Part shown: positions 1 through 6,704 of the stretch, in pieces | How the letters are laid out: each line of letters begins with the position of its first letter | Numbering within the stretch: position 1 is the first letter of the stretch | Source: an uncultured Synergistales bacterium | GTDB lineage: Bacteria; Synergistota; Synergistia; Synergistales; Aminobacteriaceae | NCBI GenBank assembly: GCA_905236605.1 | Contig: CAJORD010000175.1 | Span: forward strand, 1-14,030 | Length of the DNA stretch: 14,030 nucleotides | Direction: 5' to 3' | Notes under the pieces: generated by a model | Seen by the model: the letters and a program-made list of their open reading frames with translations, nothing else | The model's database searches: none | What the model was told of the DNA's origin: nothing | Program-made: the position numbers and the translations under genes

Positions 1-1282
1 AAGATTTCGACTTCACGTAGCCAATTAAATATAAACTCCCGCACACTAGCACAGCCTGATTATCATCACGAACAGCCGCGCGGATTGCTTCAGAAGGGTC
101 TGAAAATCCTGCGGGTGAATTTCGCCATTCAAAATTTTTCGCAGCATTAACAAGTTCGTCAGGAGTGGAAGCGCGCGCCATGCCCGGCACTGTCGTTGCG
201 TAAAACGCAGGTTTTAATTCGTGATTTAATAAATCCAGACAGCCTTCAAAATTTTTATCTCGCATTGCCGCATAGACAATCCCGAATTTCAAATCCGGCC
301 ACAAAGTTTTCACGCTCGCGCAAAGTTTTTTAACGCCGTCGTAATTATGTCCGCCGTCAAAAATAATCAGAGGTTCACGAGAAATTATTTCAAGTCGCCC
401 TGGCCATCTTGCGCTTTGCATTCCGGCCTTGATTGTCGAAGCTGTGATTTTCGGGAAAGAATTTTGAATTTCACCCACGGCCAATAAACTCAAAGCCGCG
501 TTATAAATTTGATAATCGCCGATTAAATTTGTCTTCACGTTTTTTAATTCGAGGTGCGGCGAATAAAAATCAAATTCGTTGCCCGCGGGAGTAATTTTTA
601 CGTTTTCGATTCTGACTTCTTCACTTAAAACGTGAGCAAGCGCTCCGCGTTCGAGGCAAAAATTTTTGAACATTGGAACTAACGACGCGTCAACACCTGA
701 AAAACACGCCGGAATACTTTTTTTCACGACCGCAAATTTTTCGCTCGCTATGCTTTCAAGAGTCGGGCCTAAATATTCAGTGTGATCTATTGAGATCGAA
801 GCGATGACGGAGCAAACAGTTTCGCTCATGACGTTCGTAGCGTCGAATTTCCCTCCGAGGCCGGCCTCAATGATTCCGACTTCGATTTTTTGTTCACGCG
901 CAAGCAAGAACGCGCAAGCCGTTACGAGTTCAAAATAAGAAGGCGGCTCTTCGTCAGGGCGAATTATTTTAATTACCTCTTCGGCAGCTCTTGTCCAGTC
1001 GTCCGGAGAAAGCTCTGCACCGTCAATTAAAAGCCTTTCGCCTGGGCTTTCAAGATGAGGACTTGAATAAAATCCCGTTCGATAGCCTGACGCTCGAAAC
1101 ACTGACGAGATAAAAGCGCCTGTGGAGCCTTTGCCGTTCGTGCCTACGATGTGTACGGATTTGAAAGAGTTTTGAGGATTGCCGAGCCGTGATAATAATT
1201 TTTTAATTCGCTCAAGGCCGGGAATGATTTTGTTATTTGAATGCGCAATTAAAAGTTCTTCAAAAGAATTAAAATTTTTCAT
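1..1282 (-). CDS. folC: Folylpolyglutamate / dihydrofolate synthase FolC, C-terminus cut by window edge
   Basis: Cytoplasmic Mur-ligase-family enzyme that adds glutamate to folates, and often also makes dihydrofolate from dihydropteroate. I translated it from the ATG at 1282; the frame stays open to the left edge, giving 427 residues. Visible motifs are the P-loop GTNGKGST (residues 47-54), SSPHLESPGERL, EAGLGGKFDATN, IDHTEYLG, the SEK segment that normally holds the carbamylated lysine, the WPGRLE motif and FDGGHNYDG in the C-terminal domain. The last visible residues (VLVCGSLYLIGYV) match the usual FolC end, so only a few residues should be missing. The start fits the family by distance to GLERI and the P-loop, but there is no Shine-Dalgarno sequence: the ATG follows the T-run of a terminator by 3 bases. 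Family assignment is very secure; the mode of translation start is not. Confidence 0.95.
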   Translation of the reverse strand, partial: MKNFNSFEELLIAHSNNKIIPGLERIKKLLSRLGNPQNSFKSVHIVGTNGKGSTGAFISSVFRASGYRTGFYSSPHLESPGERLLIDGAELSPDDWTRAAEEVIKIIRPDEEPPSYFELVTACAFLLAREQKIEVGIIEAGLGGKFDATNVMSETVCSVIASISIDHTEYLGPTLESIASEKFAVVKKSIPACFSGVDASLVPMFKNFCLERGALAHVLSEEVRIENVKITPAGNEFDFYSPHLELKNVKTNLIGDYQIYNAALSLLAVGEIQNSFPKITASTIKAGMQSARWPGRLEIISREPLIIFDGGHNYDGVKKLCASVKTLWPDLKFGIVYAAMRDKNFEGCLDLLNHELKPAFYATTVPGMARASTPDELVNAAKNFEWRNSPAGFSDPSEAIRAAVRDDNQAVLVCGSLYLIGYVKSKS

Positions 1283-1335
1283 AATAAAAAAACAGGAACG
1301 AAAATTAAGATTTTGATTTCAAAATTCTCGTTCCT
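1283..1335 (-). terminator. Rho-independent terminator after the SPOR gene
   Basis: Two arms, 1323-1335 and 1294-1306, form a 13-base-pair stem with one G-U pair (minus-strand arms AGGAACGAGAATT and AATTTTCGTTCCT). A run of seven T residues (1286-1292) follows on the minus strand. The 16-base loop holds a second small inverted repeat (TTTTGA/TCAAAA). It starts 13 bases after the SPOR stop codon and should end the ftsA-ftsZ-SPOR transcript. The right arm of the stem and the T-run fill the space where a folC ribosome binding site would be expected. Confidence 0.85.
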
Positions 1336-1348
1336 ACTTCAATATAAT

Positions 1349-2092
1349 TTATTTAGCTGGAGGAAAAGAAAAACTACTCTTGTAACCAAGTTTTTGCATT
1401 GCCTTCACGACATTATCAGCGGCCTTCTTGTCCGCACCACCCTGAACCCAAACTTTATAGTGCTTCGACGCGGGATTTGAATAAACGACAGCGTTATATC
1501 CGGCCTTTTTGATTTTGTTCGCGGCATCTTGTGCTCCTGCTTTGTTCGTGTATGCTCCAATCTGAACGCGCCATTGCTTAGCGTTGACACTCGATGAACC
1601 TGTTTGAGCCTTCGCGGGCGTTGTCGTCTTCTTTACAGCGGCATTTGATGAAGATTTTGCTGTAGTTGTTTTCTTAGTTGTTTGAACCGGCGCCGATTTT
1701 TTGACTTCAGTTTTTTGTGTTTTAGGTTGTTGCACAGCGACGGCAAGCGCAAATAAATCTTCTTCAGTCTCGCTCTTGGCCTCTATCTCGTCTGAAACAG
1801 GCTCTGGAATTTTAGCGACTGCTTCAGGCTCGGCTTTGCGTTCAAGCTCGGCGATTATCGCGGGGGCTTCAGCATATGCTTTTGTCGAAGTTATCCCCGG
1901 CGAAGTTTTGAGACCGTTCAAAAAAAACTGACGTCCTGCAATTACGAGCAAAATCACGGCGAAGACGCTAACGATCGGCAGCATCATATCGCCGAATGAC
2001 GGAAGGACACCGCGCTTTTTTAGTCCGCGTCTTACGGTAGTCCTTCGGGGCTCAGTTCTTTCTGTTCTTTCTATAGATTGCCGGCTGGTCAT
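1349..2092 (-). CDS. SPOR-domain single-pass inner-membrane protein, likely division-associated
   Basis: Predicted 247-residue bitopic protein. A basic cytoplasmic tail (about 1-35) precedes one membrane helix (about 36-58, MMLPIVSVFAVILLVIAG). Then comes a low-complexity periplasmic linker rich in Ala, Glu, Lys and Thr (about 70-165), and a C-terminal SPOR domain (last 75 residues, starting near KQWRVQIGAYTNKAGA). SPOR domains bind septal peptidoglycan lacking stem peptides, so a role at the division site is likely by family knowledge. I chose the ATG at 2092 because GAGGA lies 6 bases upstream (2099-2103). An in-frame ATG at 2128 has no such site and would lie deeper inside ftsZ. The gene overlaps the 3' end of ftsZ by 41 bases, which argues for translational coupling. 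It has the architecture of FtsN/DedD-type proteins but I cannot name it more exactly. Confidence 0.88.
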   Translation of the reverse strand: MTSRQSIERTERTEPRRTTVRRGLKKRGVLPSFGDMMLPIVSVFAVILLVIAGRQFFLNGLKTSPGITSTKAYAEAPAIIAELERKAEPEAVAKIPEPVSDEIEAKSETEEDLFALAVAVQQPKTQKTEVKKSAPVQTTKKTTTAKSSSNAAVKKTTTPAKAQTGSSSVNAKQWRVQIGAYTNKAGAQDAANKIKKAGYNAVVYSNPASKHYKVWVQGGADKKAADNVVKAMQKLGYKSSFSFPPAK

Positions 2093-3341
2093 ATAATTTC
2101 CTCTGGTGCGCAGGGAAAGCAGAATCATTATTCGGCGTCGTCAAATTTGCTTCTTGAAGTCCCTGATTAGCAAGATTCTGTTTCTCTCTGAACATGTCGT
2201 AAATCGTCCTCACTTGTGGACGCGTATTAACTCCACCATATTGTCCTTGTTGTATAGGAGGTTGTCCGGTAGTAGGGTCTTGAATAACTGGCCCGCCACC
2301 TTTAACCGGTTCAGGGCCGGGCTCAACGCCTTTTCCTCCACCGATGACGCGCGGCCTGTTTTGCATGACGTCTTCCGGAAAAGTCGCGATTAACGTAACG
2401 TGAACTTTCTCGCCAAGTGTTTCATCAATGACGTGGCCCCAAATTACTTGAGCGTCGGGGTCGGCTGTCTCCTCGATTATCTGGGCAGCGTCGGACATTT
2501 CGCCAAGGGTGATTTCTGTACCTGTCGTAACGTTCAACAAAATTCCTTTTGCGCCCGTAACAGGGAACGTCATAAGCGGCGAAGTAATTGCGTTTTGCGC
2601 AGCTTTCTTCGCTCTGTCTTCGCCTTCACCTTCGCCCATGCCCATGATAGCGGTGCCCGCCCCGGTCAAGATCGCTTTGATGTCCGCGAAGTCCAGATTT
2701 ACGAAACCCGACTTTGTGATTAAATCCGTAACGCCTTGAACAGCCTGACGCAAAACTTCATCGACTTTTTTGTAAGCGTCAACAATTTTCATTTTTAGGC
2801 CATTATCCATCTTGAGCAATTTGTCATTCTCAACGATTAATAAAGCGTCAACGTTCTTTTTAAGATGTTCGATACCTTCTTCGGCGGTTCGCATTCGCTT
2901 GTTCATCTCGAAACCAAAAGGCTTCGTAACGACACCGACAACTAACACGCCCATATCGCGTGCAGCTTCTGCGATAACTGGAGCAGCTCCTGTACCTGTT
3001 CCACCGCCCATTCCGGCCGTAACAAAAAGCATGTCTGCGCCGGTGATATATTCTTTAATTTTGTCAATGCTTTCTTTAGCGGCGTTAGTTCCCACTTGAG
3101 GGTTTGCGCCTGCTCCTAATCCGCGAGTAAGATTTTCGCCAAGGACGATTTTATTAGGAGCCAAATTTTGTTCTATAGCTCTTCGATCTGTGTTAGCTGC
3201 AACGAAATCGACGCCCTGAACATTCGATTCTATAATGTGATTAAGAGCGTTACCGCCGCCGCCTCCCACTCCGAAAACGACGATATGTTCATTATTTTTT
3301 ACTGAACCGTCAGAAAGCTTAAATATTTGCTGATCATTCAT
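2052..3341 (-). CDS. ftsZ: Cell division GTPase FtsZ
   Basis: Tubulin-like GTPase of 429 residues that polymerises into the Z ring under the membrane and recruits the divisome. The N-terminal nucleotide-binding domain shows the glycine-rich loop GVGGGGGNA (24-32) and the tubulin signature GGGTGTG (112-118). The T7 loop NLDFAD (215-220) keeps both catalytic aspartates. A Pro/Gly/Gln-rich linker (about 325-415) leads to the conserved C-terminal peptide DQPAIYRKNRKN (418-429), the docking site for FtsA and other partners. The ATG at 3341 follows a long AGGAGGAGGAG ribosome binding site. The gene sits directly after ftsA and has its own promoter in the gap. Its last 13 codons plus the stop are also read in another frame as the start of the SPOR gene. 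Confidence 0.99.
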   Translation of the reverse strand: MNDQQIFKLSDGSVKNNEHIVVFGVGGGGGNALNHIIESNVQGVDFVAANTDRRAIEQNLAPNKIVLGENLTRGLGAGANPQVGTNAAKESIDKIKEYITGADMLFVTAGMGGGTGTGAAPVIAEAARDMGVLVVGVVTKPFGFEMNKRMRTAEEGIEHLKKNVDALLIVENDKLLKMDNGLKMKIVDAYKKVDEVLRQAVQGVTDLITKSGFVNLDFADIKAILTGAGTAIMGMGEGEGEDRAKKAAQNAITSPLMTFPVTGAKGILLNVTTGTEITLGEMSDAAQIIEETADPDAQVIWGHVIDETLGEKVHVTLIATFPEDVMQNRPRVIGGGKGVEPGPEPVKGGGPVIQDPTTGQPPIQQGQYGGVNTRPQVRTIYDMFREKQNLANQGLQEANLTTPNNDSAFPAHQRKLYDQPAIYRKNRKN

Positions 3342-3368
3342 GATATACCTTTCTCCTCCTCCTTGTGA

Positions 3369-3397
3369 ATTTTATTTTATTTTTCAGAGGTTGACAA
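3369..3397 (-). promoter_or_regulatory. Sigma-70-type promoter for ftsZ
   Basis: A -35 box TTGTCA (3392-3397) and a -10 box TAAAAT (3369-3374), each 5 of 6 to consensus, are separated by exactly 17 bases. Transcription would start near 3362, giving a leader of only about 20 bases that is almost entirely the ribosome binding site. It lies in the 64-base gap between ftsA and ftsZ, so ftsZ can be made in excess of ftsA. Called from the sequence pattern only. Confidence 0.6.
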
Positions 3398-3405
3398 GCC
3401 ACTAA

Positions 3406-4815
3406 CTAAAAATATTTTATGATACTGTCCTTCACATGGCGCAAAAATTCACCGAGATTTTCGTGGCGCGGATAATCTTCTTCTTCTCCGCCGTCTGGGC
3501 CATCTTCTTCATATCCGCCATCATCACCGCCATATGGCCCATAATATCCCCCTTCGTAGCCGTTTTCTTCTACGTCATCTTCACGACTGCGACGTTCAGC
3601 GCGCTTTTGTTCTTGGCGTTCGCGTTTCTCTGAACGTTCAGACAGACCCGGCAGAAGCTGCTCCGATTCCATAAATAAATACGGGTCCCTCTCTGTCATA
3701 ACTTGGTATCTTAAAATCCCGGCCGCGCTGACGTATGAAGAGTTATCAAGTCCGGGAGGCATTTTGTAAACCGGCTCAACGACTTTTCTAACGGGCATTT
3801 GAAGAATTTGTTCGAGCATCATTTCGATCCCTGGAGTGTCAGATACGCCGCCCGAAAGAATAATCCCGCTGGGGAAGTGTTGAGGGGTTGCCTCGGCCAA
3901 GGCGTTGCGAATATATTTGTAGCATAATTCTTCAATCCTTGCAAAAACTGCTTCGCCTGCAAGTGTTACATCAATACCTTCACGCATTAAGTCCTCCGGA
4001 GGCGTCGTGAAAATTCTTTTTTTCAAGTGCTCGGCTTCACCGTAAGGAATGTGAAGGACAGTCGCGAGGTCGCTACGAATATGATCGCCGCCAATCGGGA
4101 TACTTATGACGCGAAACGCACGCCCGCCGCGATAAAGCACAATTCCCGTAGTTCCGCCGCCAATGCAAATTGAAATACAGCCAGCGCGCATTTCCTCTTC
4201 GTAAACAGCTCCCAACGACGACGCAAGCGGTTTCAATACAAGTCCTTTAATGGCAAGATCGCAAGACTGCACGCAGTTCACGACGTTTTGTACATAAGTC
4301 ATAGGCACTGCGACCGTTTGAAGCCACATATCTAACTGGTTGCCATTCATGTTTAACGGCTCGTCTATAGTTCTGCCGTCAAGTTCGTAACTTGTGGGTA
4401 TCATGTGAAGCGAGTACATGTTGCTGCGAAGTGCGAGATTGTCTCTTGCTCTGTCGATAACTCGATTTAAGTCGCTAGCCTCGACGGATTTGGAGTCGCG
4501 TCCGCCAAGTGTGACCATGCCGTGAGTAGATTCGCTCTGAACGTCCATAGCATTGAAAGCTACGATGACATTTGCGAGGCGTTTGGGTGAAATTCCCGTA
4601 ATACTTTGAGCCTCCTGGAAAGCTTTCGTTACGGACTGCCGGGCGTCCTGAAGGCTCACTATGATGCCCTTTGAAATACCCCGTGAAGGAGCGTTGCCGA
4701 AACCAATGACATGCACGGAATCAGGATAACGGGGATTTCTCTCCGCTACTATCATCGTAGTTTTCGTAGTTCCCATACTAAGCCCCACTAAGAGATTATC
4801 AGATTTTCCCGGCAT
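3406..4815 (-). CDS. ftsA: Cell division protein FtsA (actin-like), atypical nucleotide site
   Basis: Actin-fold protein of 469 residues that ties FtsZ to the membrane. Seen: a phosphate-1 region GLSMGTTK (11-18), the FtsA-specific 1C region (about 90-170), a phosphate-2 region ICIGGGTTG (216-224), the adenosine motif SGGVSDTPG (321-329), and a C-terminal amphipathic helix NLGEFLRHVKDSIIKYF (453-469) that fits the membrane-targeting sequence. Between them lies a basic stretch (about 392-411), then a Gly/Tyr/Glu/Asp-rich linker (about 412-450). Oddities: the acidic residue of phosphate 1 (Asp or Glu in the family) is Ser13, and the usual Asp of phosphate 2 is Cys217, with Gly224 where Asp is common. 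Fold and context make the identity secure, but ATP hydrolysis is doubtful. The ATG at 4815 has GGAAGG about 12 bases upstream. It follows ftsQ after 137 bases and precedes ftsZ. Confidence 0.96.
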   Translation of the reverse strand: MPGKSDNLLVGLSMGTTKTTMIVAERNPRYPDSVHVIGFGNAPSRGISKGIIVSLQDARQSVTKAFQEAQSITGISPKRLANVIVAFNAMDVQSESTHGMVTLGGRDSKSVEASDLNRVIDRARDNLALRSNMYSLHMIPTSYELDGRTIDEPLNMNGNQLDMWLQTVAVPMTYVQNVVNCVQSCDLAIKGLVLKPLASSLGAVYEEEMRAGCISICIGGGTTGIVLYRGGRAFRVISIPIGGDHIRSDLATVLHIPYGEAEHLKKRIFTTPPEDLMREGIDVTLAGEAVFARIEELCYKYIRNALAEATPQHFPSGIILSGGVSDTPGIEMMLEQILQMPVRKVVEPVYKMPPGLDNSSYVSAAGILRYQVMTERDPYLFMESEQLLPGLSERSEKRERQEQKRAERRSREDDVEENGYEGGYYGPYGGDDGGYEEDGPDGGEEEDYPRHENLGEFLRHVKDSIIKYF

Positions 4816-4837
4816 CTTTTTACGTTCCCTTCCTTAC

Positions 4838-4952
4838 AATTAAACTTCTTTTAATTTTTTTATTCTTAAATCCAGTTTAATCTATGTATTAAATTCAATC
4901 TTAAAATCTAAAATTCAAATTTTTTTCAAAATTTCAGCTTGTCAATTATAAA
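4838..4952 (-). promoter_or_regulatory. AT-rich ftsQ-ftsA gap with possible ftsA promoter
   Basis: This is the longest gap in the window (137 bases, very AT-rich). On the minus strand a perfect TTGACA (4940-4945) lies just after the ftsQ stop. The best -10 candidates at 16-17 bases spacing (AAAATT, 4918-4923, or AAATTT) are poor, so the promoter call is weak. Nearer the ftsA start there is a 7-base inverted repeat AATTAAA/TTTAATT with a 5-base loop (4838-4856). It is not followed by a T-run in the direction of transcription, so I do not call it a terminator. Confidence 0.35.
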
Positions 4953-5738
4953 CTATAAATTGCGTAATGAAATTTTCCCGTCGTATGTTGCGTCGATTAG
5001 TACATGCCTGTTTCCTTCTTTGATAGCGTCCTCAAAAACTTCTTCAATATTTTGTCCGATGTCTTGACCGGGGTATTTGTCAGGCTGAAAATATAAATCA
5101 AATGTTTGTGTTCCGTTTGTCAGCTTCAGTATAAAGAGATTCATTCCAGCCCTTCGCTCCCAAGAGATTTCGCTGGCTGCTTCAAACCATTTGAAACCCT
5201 CGAAGTCATACAAGAACGACGCTATAACTTCAGTTTGGATAGGCGCCTTGAAAACTCCGCTGATCGGCAGCATGTTAGAATTTTCGCCTTCAGTTTTTTG
5301 CAGTGGAATTTTCCAAATTAAGCGGCCTGTATCGTCGCTCTTGGAGCCGTTCTCAAATAACCACATTCGACCGTCGCGCGATATACACCAAATCTTCCCT
5401 TGCCATTCGACTTTGACCCACGCTTTCAGCCATTCGATTTTTGTTGTAAAACGTCCTAATTCGCTCATGTGAGTTTCAACCATAACGGGCATGTCGCGCT
5501 CAAGAAATTCTTTCAGGCCGTTTGAGTCTTTTAATAAGTATGGCCAGAACTTGAGACAACGGCGCGGAAAAATTTCCCACAATCGCTGCTCAATTACGCT
5601 AGATTGCGCTTCGACTTTGTAGCCCTTTAACGCGAACCAAAATTTATAGTCGTATATATAAAAACAAAATCCGGCTACCATAGCCAGCAGATAAATTCTT
5701 GAACGTAAACGCCTCCAATTAATTTTGCGCGCAGCCAC
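4953..5738 (-). CDS. ftsQ: FtsQ-like division protein (POTRA-type, divergent)
   Basis: Predicted 261-residue bitopic membrane protein. A basic N-terminus is followed by one membrane helix (about 13-30), a segment with the position and character of a POTRA domain (about 36-108), and a beta-rich C-terminal domain ending in DATYDGKISLRNL, which resembles the closing strand of FtsQ/DivIB proteins (DxRYDGRI-type). FtsQ acts outside the membrane as the scaffold that joins FtsB/FtsL and septal wall synthesis to the ring. Sequence similarity to well-known FtsQ proteins is low. The call rests on topology, the final motif (CISRDGRMW at about 118-126 is also typical) and the position between murB and ftsA. 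Start codon is GTG at 5738, with only a weak AAGTGA-type ribosome site in the 21-base gap after murB, so coupling to murB translation is likely. Confidence 0.8.
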   Translation of the reverse strand: MAARKINWRRLRSRIYLLAMVAGFCFYIYDYKFWFALKGYKVEAQSSVIEQRLWEIFPRRCLKFWPYLLKDSNGLKEFLERDMPVMVETHMSELGRFTTKIEWLKAWVKVEWQGKIWCISRDGRMWLFENGSKSDDTGRLIWKIPLQKTEGENSNMLPISGVFKAPIQTEVIASFLYDFEGFKWFEAASEISWERRAGMNLFILKLTNGTQTFDLYFQPDKYPGQDIGQNIEEVFEDAIKEGNRHVLIDATYDGKISLRNL

Positions 5739-5759
5739 AATAAATCACTTAACACTTAC

Positions 5760-6668
5760 TTACAAATGAAAACACGGATCAATGACTTTGATTTCCGGTT
5801 CCAGTTTTATCCCCGTGGTGTCATAAACCCGTTTGGCGCAAATTTCGATAAGTTTTATTATGTCGTCTGCTGTCGCGTTACCACGATTCAAAATAAAATT
5901 CGCGTGGACGTCAGAGACAACAGCGTCACCAAAACTTAAATTTTTGCAGCCGCATTCGTCTAATAATTTTCCTGCGGAATTTCCTTCGGGATTTTTGAAA
6001 GTGCAGCCCGCGTTATGAAGTCCGTGAGGCTGTGTGCCGCGTCGTAACAAAAAATTTTCAAGGACTTCTTTGTCGCCGTGCTTCGCTATTCTGAAAGTCA
6101 TTCGCGCCGACACTATAACGCGTTTATCGTTTGCAAGTGCGCATCTTCGATAGCCGTAATCAATTTCGTTATAGTTCCACATTTTTACACTGCCGTCGGT
6201 TTCAACTGCGAGAACGTAATCAAGCAATTCGCATATGCCATGACCGCCTGCGCCGGCGTTCCCCATAATCGCACCGCCTAAAGTCCCGGGGATTCCGGCC
6301 ATGAACTCCATACCCGCGAGATTTTTTTCGCGAAGCTCTTTCATTAACAACGGCACTTTGAAGCCCGCGTCAATATCGGCTGTGATATTTGTTCGCCATT
6401 CGATGGAATTTAGATTTTCTGTGGAGATGACAACGCCTTTGATTAATCCGTCATGGAACAAAACATTGCTGCCGCCGCCAAGTACATAAGTGGGAATTTT
6501 TTCTTTGCTCAAGAAATAAAAAAGTTCTCTTAAATCTCCGAGCGAATCGGGAGCAACAAAAATTTCAGCCTCGCCACCTACGTGAAGAGTGCAAAGCGGC
6601 GCTAAAGGCCAACGTTCTTTTATATTTTTTATCTGCGGTAAAGCTGCATGTAATTCATCAATTAACAT
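5760..6668 (-). CDS. murB: UDP-N-acetylenolpyruvoylglucosamine reductase MurB
   Basis: Cytoplasmic FAD enzyme of 302 residues that reduces UDP-GlcNAc-enolpyruvate to UDP-MurNAc with NADPH. Seen: FAD-binding YVLGGGSNVLF (61-71), GIPGTLGGAIMGNAGAGG (125-142), the DYGYRRCAL region (about 170-178) with the catalytic-type Tyr/Arg pair, NAGCTFKNPEG (219-229), VHANFILN (254-261) and the C-terminal LEPEIKVI (289-296). The usual catalytic Ser of the NAGSxFKNP motif is Cys222 here. The length and lack of the extra C-terminal subdomain of the E. coli enzyme fit the type II (Gram-positive-like) group. The ATG at 6668 has GGAAA 6 bases upstream (6675-6679), which falls in the bulge of a possible hairpin. 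Lies 36 bases after murC. Confidence 0.97.
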   Translation of the reverse strand: MLIDELHAALPQIKNIKERWPLAPLCTLHVGGEAEIFVAPDSLGDLRELFYFLSKEKIPTYVLGGGSNVLFHDGLIKGVVISTENLNSIEWRTNITADIDAGFKVPLLMKELREKNLAGMEFMAGIPGTLGGAIMGNAGAGGHGICELLDYVLAVETDGSVKMWNYNEIDYGYRRCALANDKRVIVSARMTFRIAKHGDKEVLENFLLRRGTQPHGLHNAGCTFKNPEGNSAGKLLDECGCKNLSFGDAVVSDVHANFILNRGNATADDIIKLIEICAKRVYDTTGIKLEPEIKVIDPCFHL

Positions 6669-6669
6669 A

Positions 6670-6703
6670 ACGCATTTCCAAATTTAATGATTAAATTTTG
6701 CGT
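6670..6703 (-). repeat. Inverted repeat filling the murC-murB gap, enclosing the murB ribosome site
   Basis: On the minus strand ACGCA plus AAATTTAAT (6690-6703) pairs with ATTAAATTT plus TGCGT, giving 14 base pairs with a one-base centre (in practice a 3-7 base loop). The right arm is interrupted by an unpaired five-base bulge GGAAA (6675-6679), which is the murB Shine-Dalgarno sequence. The structure spans nearly the whole 36-base gap between the two genes. There is no T-run after it, so it is not a terminator. A role in coupling or tuning murB translation is inference. Confidence 0.5.
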
Positions 6704-6704
6704 A

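Noticed and set aside
2093..2128. Longer SPOR protein starting at the ATG at 2128
   Set aside because: No ribosome site there, and it would extend the overlap with ftsZ; the ATG at 2092 has GAGGA at 6 bases.
3391..3418. Plus-strand TTGACA with TATTTT 16 bases on, a possible antisense promoter into ftsA
   Set aside because: It overlaps the ftsZ promoter on the opposite strand, the -10 is weak, and no plus-strand gene follows.
4838..4856. Small inverted repeat upstream of ftsA as a terminator
   Set aside because: AT-only stem and no T-run in the direction of transcription; on the plus strand it has a T-run but no gene to end.
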